A stretch of 64,000 bases of DNA from the NCBI GenBank assembly GCA_963921425.1, contig OY992832.1, forward strand, positions 21,488,835 through 21,552,834, read 5' to 3'. Source of the stretch: Dryas octopetala (lineage: Eukaryota > Streptophyta > Magnoliopsida > Rosales > Rosaceae). The notes under the pieces are model-generated. The model saw only the letters and a list, made by a program, of their open reading frames with translations, had not been told where the DNA came from and searched no databases. Shown in pieces: positions 20,505-30,293 of this stretch; the first letter of the stretch is position 1, and every line of letters begins with the position of its first letter. The position numbers were made by a program, and so were the translations under genes.

Positions 20505-23421
20505 ATGGCGATATTGTACGCGGTGGTGGCTCGCGGGACGGTGGTGCTGGCGGAGTTCAGCGCCGTCAGCGGAAACACAGGGGCGGTGGCTCGACGGATC
20601 TTGGAGAAGCTGCCGTCGGAGGCCGATTCGAGGGTTTGCTTCTCTCAGGACCGATACATCTTCCACATACTCCGATCCGATGGCCTCACTTTTCTCTGCA
20701 TGGCCAACGACACCTTCGGCAGTGCGTAATTTCGCTTCCATTATTATGTTCTTCAATTTTTCCAATTGGCAATTCAAATTCAAAGTTTGTTTCTTTTTCT
20801 GGGTTTTATGGGTTTTGAGTGTCTTTGTGTTTTTCTTTTTGGTGCAGGGAGAATACCCTTTTCGTATTTGGAGGATATTCATATGAGGTTCATGAAAAAT
20901 TATGGCAGAGTGGCTCCTTATGCACCTGCTTATGCAATGAATGATGAGTTTTCGAGGGTGTTGCATCAGCAAATGGAGTTTTTCTCCAGCAATCCTAGTG
21001 CAGATACTCTCAACCGCGTGAGAGGCGAAGTCGGCGAGGCAAGTCTAATGTGCTTATGAATTTTGAGCCTTTAAACTTGGTTCTTGTATCATGTTTCAAT
21101 TTTGCTTGTAATAGAGTCTGGGAATTAAGCTTTACATGTCATTGTGGCCTCTAGCTTTAACAAATATTTGAAGAAAACAAAAAAGCTTGTGGTGCTTAAT
21201 TATGTGTGCCTCTCTCACACACACGCATTCTCTGATTCTCATTTTGACAGCAAGTAAATTGGTGTTGTCAACACAAAGATTCTGAGACACATTCTCTTGT
21301 GGTCCATTTAGGTTTCACAGCTAGTTTGCAGTCTCAATGCATGGAATTTTATATCAAAATTGTTTATATGTTCTGTACCAGTCAAGTAATATGGGATTCT
21401 GTAGATTTCATAATCCTTTTTCCCTTTTGAATAAACTTCTGTTTATGCTACTCTCTGCTTTATTCTTTTATTGTATTAGGTTTAACTTCAGTGTAGCTGC
21501 GGTTCTGTGTTTTTTTTTTTGTTCTCACAATTGCTTAAATCTGGTATGTAGATACGAACTATAATGGTGGACAACATAGAAAAAATATTGGAGAGAGGTG
21601 ACCGGATTGAGCTACTTGTTGATAAAACTGCGACTATGCAAGATAGTGCATTCCACTTCAAGAAGCAGTCTAAACGCCTTCGTCGAGCACTGTGGATGAA
21701 AAATGCTAAGCTCTTGTAAGTACTTTTGATTCACGCATATGATGAAGACTTATGTTTTAGGAAGGTATATAACGTTGGAAATCATGTGAAATAATGTTTA
21801 GTAACAGTTCCAGGGATAAGATCACACTTTCAAGTCTGAGAAAAAGTAAACAAAGAGAATTAAGGGAAAAGACCTGTTGTTGGGAAAATTCCACCGATAG
21901 AATGATACAGAACTGATCAGATATAAATTTTAATCTTCTCATGGAAATTCCATGCTGATCAAACACAAGTAAGAAAAAAAAAGTTGACAATTTGAATACA
22001 CCAAAGCCAAATACTATGAAAAAAAATTCACCAAAAAATTAATAGTCTATCCCCCAAAATAAAGAAAAGGAAAAAGTTGACAAAAAATTATCAGAAGATG
22101 ATTGAATTCCACATTAAGTACATAAAATCCAACATAAACTTTATGTTGTCAGAAAATTAAATTTTTCCTCAAACAAAATAAAGGCTAAAAACATATATCA
22201 TTAAGGAAAGGAAAAAATACAGATGTCAAAATTTCTGGAGAAGAAAAAAGAGGAAAGCTAATTGCATGAAGTTATAACCCCTAATAGCAATACCCATTTG
22301 CAACCGCAAGCCTGAAAACTATAACCACAAATTGCCAGCACACTCCTACCTCTTTTGAAGCCTTATCCTTAATCAAGTAATGAATGGGGAAGATGGGATG
22401 ATACCATCTTAATTTCAAATGCCAACACTTGTTCAAAACTTTCCCCATTCATTATGTGGTTAAGGATATGGCTTCAAAAGAGGGGTAGGAGTGTGCTGGC
22501 AATTCATGGTTATAGTTTTCAGGCTTGTGGTTGCAAATGAGTATTCCAAGTGGGATGAAGATGTAACAGTTAGTGAACCCAAATCATGGGATGAAGATAT
22601 AAAGGTCATTACAAGTAGGTTCACTAACCAACTCTGTAATCAGCACTTCATGGAGGTTATTCCATCCCTGATTCCAGCATACTACATGTGGTCTGCAATT
22701 CAAATTAAGTCGGACCATATAGCCCAATTTGATGTTTCTGGTTTTCTCTTTCTTAAGCTTCCTCATAAGCATTACTGGCATTTACTATGAAAAGAGTTTT
22801 CTTAGATTATCCAAAAAAAAAAAAAACATATTCTTAGGTTACACCTACTTTTTGTAATCCAAAGTATGTGAGTTTTGATCTCACAATTTAAAAAAAAACA
22901 ATAGCATGCTGTAAGTTTATCAAGAAACTGTTGTATCTGTTAGGTCCACTGCCATCTGAAAATGGCATTTTGATTCTTTTCAACCCTAGATTCATCAAGT
23001 TGTGGCTACTGCAACTGTTTTTGAATAGATCAGAATTGTTTTTAAGAAAAAAAAAAAGCATGATAGTTTTTTCTAATTTAGCGGTAAGAAGTCTGTTAGA
23101 TATCAACTTCTCAACAAGATCAAATCCTTTGATTACATATTCAACTCCTCTGAAAAACATGGGCGCATGTGAAAACTAGATGCTTTTCCTACTGAGCTAT
23201 ACCCCTCATGCTTGCGGTACAAAAGTTGGCAAGATGAAAATTACATGATTGTAGACCATATTTCTATGATTTGTTTGATTGATATTTCTATTTCCACTCA
23301 AGTTCATTCTAAGTTCTCTAATTGTGACAGGGCCCTGTTGACATGCTTGATTGTTGTGTTTCTGTACATTGTAATCGCTGTTTGTTGCGGAGGCATCACA
23401 CTACCTTCCTGCAGATCTTGA
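20505..23421 (+). CDS. VAMP714: VAMP714-type longin R-SNARE
   Basis: Four exons: 20505-20721, 20848-21038, 21552-21715 and 23331-23421, giving 220 residues. Residues 1 to about 110 form the longin domain (MAILYAVVARGTVVLAEFSA..., FSQDRYIFHILRSDGLTFLC). Residues ~125-185 form the R-SNARE helix with the central arginine in GDRIELLVDK. Residues ~192-212 are a C-terminal membrane anchor followed by GGITLPSCRS. It would fuse vesicles with endomembranes; VAMP71 proteins act at Golgi, endosome and vacuole. Length and sequence fit VAMP714 best among VAMP711-714. Intron 2 begins with GC instead of GT (GAG|GCAAGT, GC at 21039-21040); only this keeps the frame and the conserved residues GE-IR. Intron 3 is 1.6 kb and holds a long inverted repeat and a tRNA-like repeat. 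Confidence 0.94.
22289..22545. repeat. Long inverted repeat in VAMP714-like intron 3
   Basis: Arms of about 103 bases (22289-22391 and 22440-22545) surround a loop of about 48. They match almost throughout, e.g. AATACCCATTTGCAACCGCA against AATACTCATTTGCAACCACA in reverse. The intron transcript could fold into a long hairpin. It may be a foldback element or a local inverted duplication. Confidence 0.8.
23090..23218 (-). repeat. tRNA-derived SINE-like remnant
   Basis: On the minus strand, GGGGTATAGCTCAGTAGGAAAAGC is an excellent tRNA A-box region. The B box about 40 bases on (GAGTTGAATATG) is poor, and there is no cloverleaf, so it is not a functional tRNA. It lies in intron 3 of the VAMP714-like gene. 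Confidence 0.45.
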
Positions 23422-24387
23422 GTAATTCGCTCCTCCATGTTAAAGTTTCTGCTGAGGTGTGCAACAATGACTTTGAGATAATCCATGTCAATCTATACTG
23501 AAGGGGGTTTCCAATGCTCGATGGTTCAAATTTTTGAGGTGTATATGGAAGTAAAATATCCATACCTTGCAATGTTCCAGTAATAATCATGTTGATTCTT
23601 CCTTCTGTTGCACTTGGAGTGAATTGCTGAGATTTATTTTGGGAAGCCTGTCAAGTTGCTCTTACAGTGTCTCATTTCATCTCTGTATTCTTTGAACACC
23701 CTGTATTTAGTAAATGATCATTTATTATGAAATCTTCAATACTGCTTGTTGTATTTGATCGTTCAAGTTTGAGAGGAAGTTTCCTCTTGGCCCTCTTGGG
23801 TCTTTGTACATTTTTCATTATCTCCTACTCCATTAGAAACCCAATCTATGTAGCATCTGATTTGTTAGTCATGTTAATTTTCCTCTGCAATACTTTACAT
23901 AATGTTTTGTACTTTTGTGTGACATGTAAGGATTTTGTATTGTAATATATGGAATATACTGTCCTTTCACTTTTATATTTGATGATCTTCATGATTAATT
24001 TTAAATAAGGAAACACAAAATTTGAGTGGAATGAGAGTCACTCTTATTTTTTCCACTTTCATTCTATGCTATCGCTAGCAAACGTGCACGAGTGTTGAGC
24101 TGAGCCGGTCATTTGTTGACAGGGACATTCTTGATTTTTCACCGCGACTAACATAAATTACTACATGAGACATAACAGACAATAACCAGCGTTAACCATA
24201 TTTAAATGCTGCACTGAACGACACGAAATGAAACAGTTGAAAATTTTTAATGGTTAGCTCCCAAAAATAAGGCATCATTTTCATACTAGTACTCTAGATT
24301 CCATTCTGTCCGTATCTCCCTTATTCATTCTTATATTATCAAACACTTTCCGCTTCTCTTTTTCATCTCTCTCCTTCTCACTCTCTC
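23422..24387. other. VAMP714 3' region and promoter of the cyclase gene
   Basis: 3' UTR and spacer, then a CT-rich leader (24330-24387) before the lycopene cyclase start. No further gene or repeat was recognised. Confidence 0.45.
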
Positions 24388-25875
24388 ATGGCGACCCTTC
24401 TCAGGCTCTGTTCACCTCCATCAGCAACCCAGACTCGCCAGTTCTTCCATTCATCCAACCCTCCATTTTCTTCTCCAAAAACCCATTACCCATCTTCAAG
24501 AAAGTACTTTCCCACAACCCAAAGCTGCAAGTTCGGTAATTTTCTCGACTTAAAACCCGAGTCAAAACCCGATTCTTTAGATTTTGATCTGCCCCGTTTC
24601 GACCCTTCGAATCGGTCTCGGTTGGATGTGATTATCATCGGCACAGGCCCCGCCGGGCTTCGTCTTGCGGAGCAAGTGTCGCGGTACGGCATTAAGGTAT
24701 GTTGCGTTGATCCTTCACCGCTTTCTATGTGGCCAAATAACTATGGTGTTTGGGTTGATGATTTTGAGAGCTTGAAGCTTGAAAATTGCTTAGACAAAAC
24801 ATGGCCTATGGCCTGTGTTCATGTTGATGATAACAAGACCAAGTATTTGGACCGTCCTTATGGTCGGGTCAGTAGGAAGAAACTGAAGACTCTGTTAATG
24901 GAGAGGTGTCTCTCCAATGGGGTTCAATTTCATAAGGCCAGGGTTTGGAAAATTGATCACCGAGAGTTCGAGTCTTTTATTGTGTGTGATGATGGAAATG
25001 AGTTGAAGGCAAGCTTAATTGTTGATGCTAGTGGCTTTGCTAGCACTTTTTTAGAGTATGAGAAGCCAAGGAACTATGGCTATCAGATTGCTCATGGTAT
25101 TTTGGCTGAAGTAGATGAACACCCCTTTGATTTGGATAAGATGCTTCTTATGGATTGGAGAGATTCCCATCTTGGGAATGAGCCTTATTTGCGTACAAGT
25201 AACTCTAGGTTTCCAACTTTTCTTTATGCAATGCCATTTGATTCAAACTTGGTATTTTTAGAAGAAACTTCACTAGTTAGCAGGCCAGTGCTATCTTATA
25301 TGGAGGTTAAGAAGAGAATGGTTGCTAGGCTAAGGCATTTGGGAATTAGAGTGAAGAGGGTATTGGAGGAGGAGAAGTGTTTGATCCCAATGGGAGGCCC
25401 TCTTCCTCGGATCCCTCAAAGCGTGATGGCAATTGGAGGGACTTCTGGGGTGGTCCACCCTTCAACTGGGTACATGGTGGCTCGGACGATGGCTCTAGCC
25501 CCGGTATTAGCTGAGGCCATTGCAGAGTGCCTTGGCTCAAACCGAATGATCAGAGGGAAACCACTTTATCATAGAGCGTGGAATGGCTTGTGGCCAATTG
25601 AGAGGAAATGTGCAAGGGAATTTTACACTTTTGGGATGGAGACTTTGTTGAAGCTTGACCTGAATGGGAGTAGAAGGTTCTTTGATGCTTTCTTTGACTT
25701 GGATCCTTATTACTGGCAAGGGTTTCTCTCCTCTAGGTTGTCTCTTAGAGAGCTTGCTTTGTTAAGTTTATCTCTGTTTGGCCGTGCCTCGTTTCCATCT
25801 AGGTTTGATATTGTTACAAAGTGCCCTGTACCCTTGGTTAAAATGATGGGTAATCTAGCACTTGAAACCATATAA
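24388..25875 (+). CDS. CYC-B: Lycopene beta-cyclase, chromoplast type (CYC-B/CCS family)
   Basis: Intronless, 495 residues, close to the ~498 of the family. Residues 1 to about 75 are Ser/Pro-rich with few acidic residues, as in a plastid transit peptide. The FAD/NAD(P)-binding Rossmann motif lies at about 81-97, with the glycine motif GTGPAG at residues 85-90. It is followed by VCCVDPSPLSMWPNNYGVWV. The cyclase FLEET motif, with the family's catalytic glutamate, is at residues 290-294. PMGGPLPRIPQ and GGTSGVVHPSTGYMVAR are also conserved. The enzyme closes both ends of lycopene to make beta-carotene in the plastid membrane. Family members also include capsanthin-capsorubin synthase and putative neoxanthin synthase. 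CYC-B-like is the closest reading, but product specificity cannot be settled by sequence. Confidence 0.92.
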   Translation: MATLLRLCSPPSATQTRQFFHSSNPPFSSPKTHYPSSRKYFPTTQSCKFGNFLDLKPESKPDSLDFDLPRFDPSNRSRLDVIIIGTGPAGLRLAEQVSRYGIKVCCVDPSPLSMWPNNYGVWVDDFESLKLENCLDKTWPMACVHVDDNKTKYLDRPYGRVSRKKLKTLLMERCLSNGVQFHKARVWKIDHREFESFIVCDDGNELKASLIVDASGFASTFLEYEKPRNYGYQIAHGILAEVDEHPFDLDKMLLMDWRDSHLGNEPYLRTSNSRFPTFLYAMPFDSNLVFLEETSLVSRPVLSYMEVKKRMVARLRHLGIRVKRVLEEEKCLIPMGGPLPRIPQSVMAIGGTSGVVHPSTGYMVARTMALAPVLAEAIAECLGSNRMIRGKPLYHRAWNGLWPIERKCAREFYTFGMETLLKLDLNGSRRFFDAFFDLDPYYWQGFLSSRLSLRELALLSLSLFGRASFPSRFDIVTKCPVPLVKMMGNLALETI

Positions 25876-26051
25876 TAACTTTGTAACACTTCAGCATATT
25901 TATATTTGAGAAACACGAATTCATGTCTTGTTTAATCTGTAAAGTTGATTTCATTAGCTTGAAATAAATTGGTCCTTTCCTTAACAGTTAGTTTAACATA
26001 CTATTAGAGCTCTAATTTGTTCCTAGTTGAATGACTTGCTATAACTAGTTT

Positions 26052-26079
26052 CAAGAGGTTCTTGATTCAGAACCTCTTG
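26052..26079. other. Perfect 11-bp hairpin after the cyclase gene
   Basis: CAAGAGGTTCT, a 6-base loop, then AGAACCTCTTG. It lies 177 bases after the stop codon, probably in or just past the 3' UTR. Role unknown. Confidence 0.6.
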
Positions 26080-26099
26080 TCCTCATTCCTTATTCATCT

Positions 26100-26900
26100 G
26101 TTAAATCCATGTAAATTAAGGCTTCATATAAGGGAGTGTGTCTTGATATATATTACTGGTCCATTGTCCTTAAGTATAGTTGAAGTCTTAACATAAGTAA
26201 CGTAACAAAATTCTCCATAAAATAATTAAGGAAATGACTATGCAGTTTTTTGTGATAAAATTTAACGTAGCTTCATTTATGTGGCTGCTTTGCAATTGAG
26301 CTCAGTGTTTATGATAAAAATTGGAATTTCTACACAGAATGACCTGCTATATATACATATAGAGGAAGCCTTACTGCCAATGGGAAGACAGTGAGGCTCA
26401 ATTCTAGCAAAAGCCCCACAAACAAATTTCTAAATTTATATTGCTTTCATAACGAGTTAATGGGTGGGACTTTGATCGAGTTAGTTGTTTCGTTATGAAT
26501 CTCTCATGTAAAATAGCAAACTAAGCTGGAACTTTGGAGTTTAGACTTCCTTGCAGGCTTGAAAATCATTCTAATTTTCTATCTTACTTTTCTTCTTTTC
26601 ACTGTTGTATTGCTTCTGATTTGTTTGAAATTTGAATGATAAATTTTTTAGCCAAAACATAATTTTTTATTTAGTTATTTTATATATAAAACAAGGCCTC
26701 AACATCAATTTGGCACAGGGCCTCCAAAATCCTAGGACAGGACCTGGTAGGGGTGGAGGTGGTGAAGTTGAACATCTATGAAGTGAAGAGGTCGAGGATG
26801 TCTACGTTTGGAGTTCCCAGTGGAGAGGTTGGTGTTGGAAGAGATACCTTCGGAGGGGCTTTATGTACTGGCGGAGCTCTATAAATAAGTCCCGCTGATG
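26100..26900. other. Intergenic, no gene seen
   Basis: AT-rich spacer. The GC-richer stretch at about 26740-26890 looks like a fragment of something older but matches nothing I recognise. Confidence 0.4.
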
Positions 26901-26917
26901 GGAGCGGTGGTATTCAC

Positions 26918-26975
26918 GATGATTTAATGTGCTTATATCTCGGCTTTGATATAAGCACGTTAAATCTCATCATGA
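26918..26975. other. Imperfect hairpin (about 24-bp arms)
   Basis: Left arm GATGATTTAATGTGCTTATATC and right arm GATATAAGCACGTTAAATC (then TCATC) pair around an 8-base loop. It could be a small foldback or part of a worn transposon end. A microRNA origin is possible but unsupported. Confidence 0.5.
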
Positions 26976-27151
26976 TGATTAATAGGGTATTCATATATTT
27001 GAATATGTTTCCCTTGATCTCCTTCTAAAGAAGGTTCATCAAACTCTTTAGGTTCAACAGTTTGGGATGTGAAATGAGGTCGCTCATTCGGTAGCGAAGT
27101 ATCAACATTAGATGCATAATGTGTACCACTATATAATGTATCAATCACCAT
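26963..27151 (-). pseudogene. Possible fragment of a hAT-type (TTF-domain) transposase gene
   Basis: A short minus-strand open frame ends with IYEYPINHHDEI. This resembles the segment before the TTF zinc finger of plant hAT-derived transposases (a YPxNxRDEIRR-like segment). No other part of such a gene is seen nearby. A weak assignment. Confidence 0.25.
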
Positions 27152-27776
27152 CTCTTTTATTAAAGAATGAATGAATAGTTTTTGTTCTCTTTGTTGCTCA
27201 GTTATAATCTAACAATAAAACCTAAAAATAGGCAGTAGGCACCAACAATAGAAGCAATATATTTGACAAATAACATATATAAGCAATAAGGTAATGAGAG
27301 AAAGAGTATTATGTTTAACCTTTGTAGCTTATGATTGCCAAGAAACCTTGGATAAAGAGCATTAAGTATACCAAGTGATTCCTGATCAGGGCAAAAAAAA
27401 TAGAAAAGAAAGGTGTATACCAAATGATGAATGCAAATAAGAAAATACTTCTCTTTGGGGACAATTAGGGTTTTGAGGTTTAACGAGAGGTTTTATTGGG
27501 TTTGAGAACAGTTTCCTTTCTTGTAAGAATAAAACTAACTTTTTTAATTGTAGGTAATATATTTAGTGCAATATTAATTTCAAAGAGAAAAGGATTAAAA
27601 ATGTGAGCTAAGACTGATAGATTGCGCTCATTAATAATAAACTTTTGGTCCAACAAATTAATTATAGGGTTATTGATTTTAAAGTCCAGTTGAAAAATAA
27701 GATTGATAACCTAGCCCAAGCACCACAGTGCCCGATCTATTTTAATAAAATGAGTGCAACACAGAACCCACCGATC
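27152..27776. other. Intergenic, no gene seen
   Basis: AT-rich spacer with no recognisable gene or repeat boundary. Confidence 0.4.
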
Positions 27777-28140
27777 GTTTGGTGAACAATGCCGAGCATT
27801 TATTGAGCGCTAGGCATTGTTCACTGAATGCTCAACAATTGCTACTGTGTAACAGTAGCTATTTGAAAATACATAAAAATAATACTTATAAATATACCTT
27901 ATGTTTTTTCTTACATAAACATGTCAAAAACTAATAAAACCAACATAAAACACGTCAAAAACTAATGAAACCAATATAAAACACAAAATTCAAACTTATG
28001 TAGTCACATTCATCTGCATTATAACGTAAAAATGATGGTTACTAATTGCCACTATCAATATTCGACAGTGGCAATCTGTCCAGTTAAAAAAAAAACACAC
28101 ACACACACACAAACACACCGAGCGCTGGGCACCAAAAGCA
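27777..28140. repeat. Dispersed inverted-repeat element with (AC)n
   Basis: The ends look like worn inverted repeats: TTTGGTGAACAATGCCGAGC on the left and TTTGGTGCCCAGCGCTCGGT in reverse on the right. A perfect 12-bp dyad lies near the left end (GTGAACAATGCC at 27782-27793, GGCATTGTTCAC at 27813-27824). An (AC)n tract lies at about 28095-28110. The interior is shared with 18.9-19.2 kb and partly with 38.8 kb. Confidence 0.5.
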
Positions 28141-28364
28141 CAAAACTTGTGAAAATGTGGGTTTATTTGTCAAAAAGTGGACTTATTTGTCATTGCATAC
28201 TTTTAGGTGAGTTTATTTATCATTAAGGGCTGTAAAATGGGCTTTAAAATCATTTACTTTGAATTATATTGTGTTTTTTTTTTTTTTACAAAAGCTACTT
28301 GGGCTACAGTCCATGGTAGCCATTCTGAAACTACGCCCTTGTTATCAACATTGCATTTAAAATA

Positions 28365-29463
28365 GACTTTTTAACATTTTACCCACCTAAAAGACTCGTT
28401 TTTCACCTCACCACATAAATTCTTTTTGACTCAATGTGGCACTTGAATTTTAAAAAATTTGCAATATCACACCTTTGTTATTTTTCGTCAATATTTATGT
28501 TAAAAATAAAGATATTTTAGTCTTTGTCATATTTTCATATTAGTTTTTTATTGTCAGACAAAAAAAATTGCAACAACCCCACCTGACTTGGACCAATAAG
28601 AAGTTTACACATGTCTTTTTATTTAAGAATTAACATATTAACATTCCCATTATTATATGTTATTAATATATATCCATTATTATTTTTGAAAGACAAAAAT
28701 TACAACACAAAAAACTACCACTACCTTCACCCAGCCACGAAACTTCCATAATTTCAAGAGATAACCCACACAAACTTCCTCCTCAACCCCACCTCCACTC
28801 TAAAACCAAACCCAAAAACTTATTCTCCAACCAAAACTCATTTTTCACTCACATGGCTTTAACTTTAACCCCCTCAATTTCAAACCCCTCTCAAACCCTC
28901 TTTCCAATTTATTCATCACCCCTAGATCTCCACATAAAATTAGCTTGTGTTGAGGTTGCTGTTATTTACTTGTGGAGAAAGGAGAAAAGAGGAGGTGGAT
29001 TTTCAGGAGAGAAAGAAAGTAAGAAAGAAAGAGAAAGAGAGGGAAAGAAGGGAGGTGGCTCTTCAGGAGGAGGGGAGGGGGAACGAGGTGGTCGGAGTAA
29101 GGGACCGCCAGCAATGGTGGAGGGAGGGGCGGTGGGTTGCTGCTGTATTTATCTTTAAAAAAAAAAAAACTTAAGTTTGTGGGTAAAATTAGAAATTGTT
29201 GGGTGTGGAGAGTATATTTTGGAATATGAATAGAAGAACTCTTAAAAAAATCTCATTGGGACAAAAAAAGACCAAAATGTTCCTTGAAAAGATGTCACAT
29301 GTGTTGCACATGATTATTTTTGACGGAAAATTAGATGGAATGTAACATAGGTGTGATCTTGCAAATTTTTTAAAATTCAGATGTCACATTGAATAAAAAA
29401 AAAATTTAGTTGGTAAAGTGAAAAATAGGTCAAATTTCAAGTGAGTAAAGTGTTAAAAAAGCC
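28365..29463. mobile_element. MULE-like element (1099 bp) with a perfect 9-bp TSD
   Basis: Direct repeats TTTAAAATA lie at 28356-28364 and 29464-29472. Ends: GACTTTTTAACATTTTACCC on the left, GGCTTTTTTAACACTTTACT in reverse on the right, with similarity reaching about 130 bases inward. The interior (about 28700-29160) is unrelated to the ends and includes a purine-rich stretch similar in type to that in the element at 5135-6555. No transposase is seen. Confidence 0.85.
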
Positions 29464-29594
29464 TTTAAAATATACTGAGTGACCTAACTTCCTTGCTAAA
29501 ATTATATTTGTTAAATAAATATTAATTCATTTTGGTTTTTAAAGTCAAGACAAAGGCATTTAAAATTATTGCAATTGATGGGCCATATTTGGAA

Positions 29595-29730
29595 ATGAGG
29601 GTGGCAACAAGGCAAGATAGGGTTGGGTTTGTCATTTCCATCTTTGCCCCGTGGCGTAAACTGGGACCTCATCGAGTATGCGGGGACATGATAATATTCT
29701 TTAATTATTTATTTCCTCATTAAAATGATA
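29595..29730. repeat. Possible worn hAT-like fragment
   Basis: GAGGGTGGCAACAAGGCAAG and the GC-richer stretch CTTTGCCCCGTGGCGTAAAC recall plant elements that end in GGGTGGCAA and carry GGCGGG/CCCCGC words. The ends cannot be fixed. Confidence 0.3.
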
Positions 29731-30293
29731 AAAATACCACAAATACATAATATAGTAAAAGTACACTAAAACACATCATATTGTAATATAGCAACATAAA
29801 TCTAAAAAGACATATGCAAATTAAAGTTAAAAAATGAAGTTTAGTAGAAAACATATATGTATACTATATTTATTTAGGTTTAAAAAATTAAATCAGTTTT
29901 CATTTTATTTTTTATTTTTTATAATTGAGGGTAAAAGTAGAATATTATGGCTACAAAAGTTTGTAGGGATGGGAAAACCAATTGGTGGGTACATTTAAAA
30001 CCTCCCAAAGAAACTTGTTAGTCCATGTCCATGGGCCATGGGCTCTAAGAGTTGGGCTCTGCTTCACCTTAACGGCCCAACAAAAAGAACGTAAGCAAAA
30101 AAATATGAGGAAATGTGTTCTGGTGTTTTTTTATTTTTTATTTTATTTTTTTTTGTGGTAACTTGAGGAAACGTATTTTTCTTGGAGACTTTCTCGACAA
30201 CCAAACGCCAGAACACTCTAGCAAATTAACTACCGTGTCTATTCTGCCATTCAATTCGTACAAAGACTCTGAAGATCCGAAGGCTCAAATCCA
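29731..30293. other. Spacer and promoter of the ELM1-like gene
   Basis: AT-rich spacer up to about 30000. Then a promoter-like stretch with GGCCCAAC (about 30074), a site-II-type element common in plant housekeeping and mitochondrial genes. Confidence 0.4.

Noticed and set aside
22491-22790. A 99-codon frame in the VAMP714-like intron with a repeated WDED motif
   Set aside because: It overlaps one arm of the inverted repeat, lacks family resemblance and lies within an intron.
23160-23218. A functional tRNA gene on the minus strand
   Set aside because: The A box is good but the B box is poor and no cloverleaf with a proper acceptor stem can be formed.
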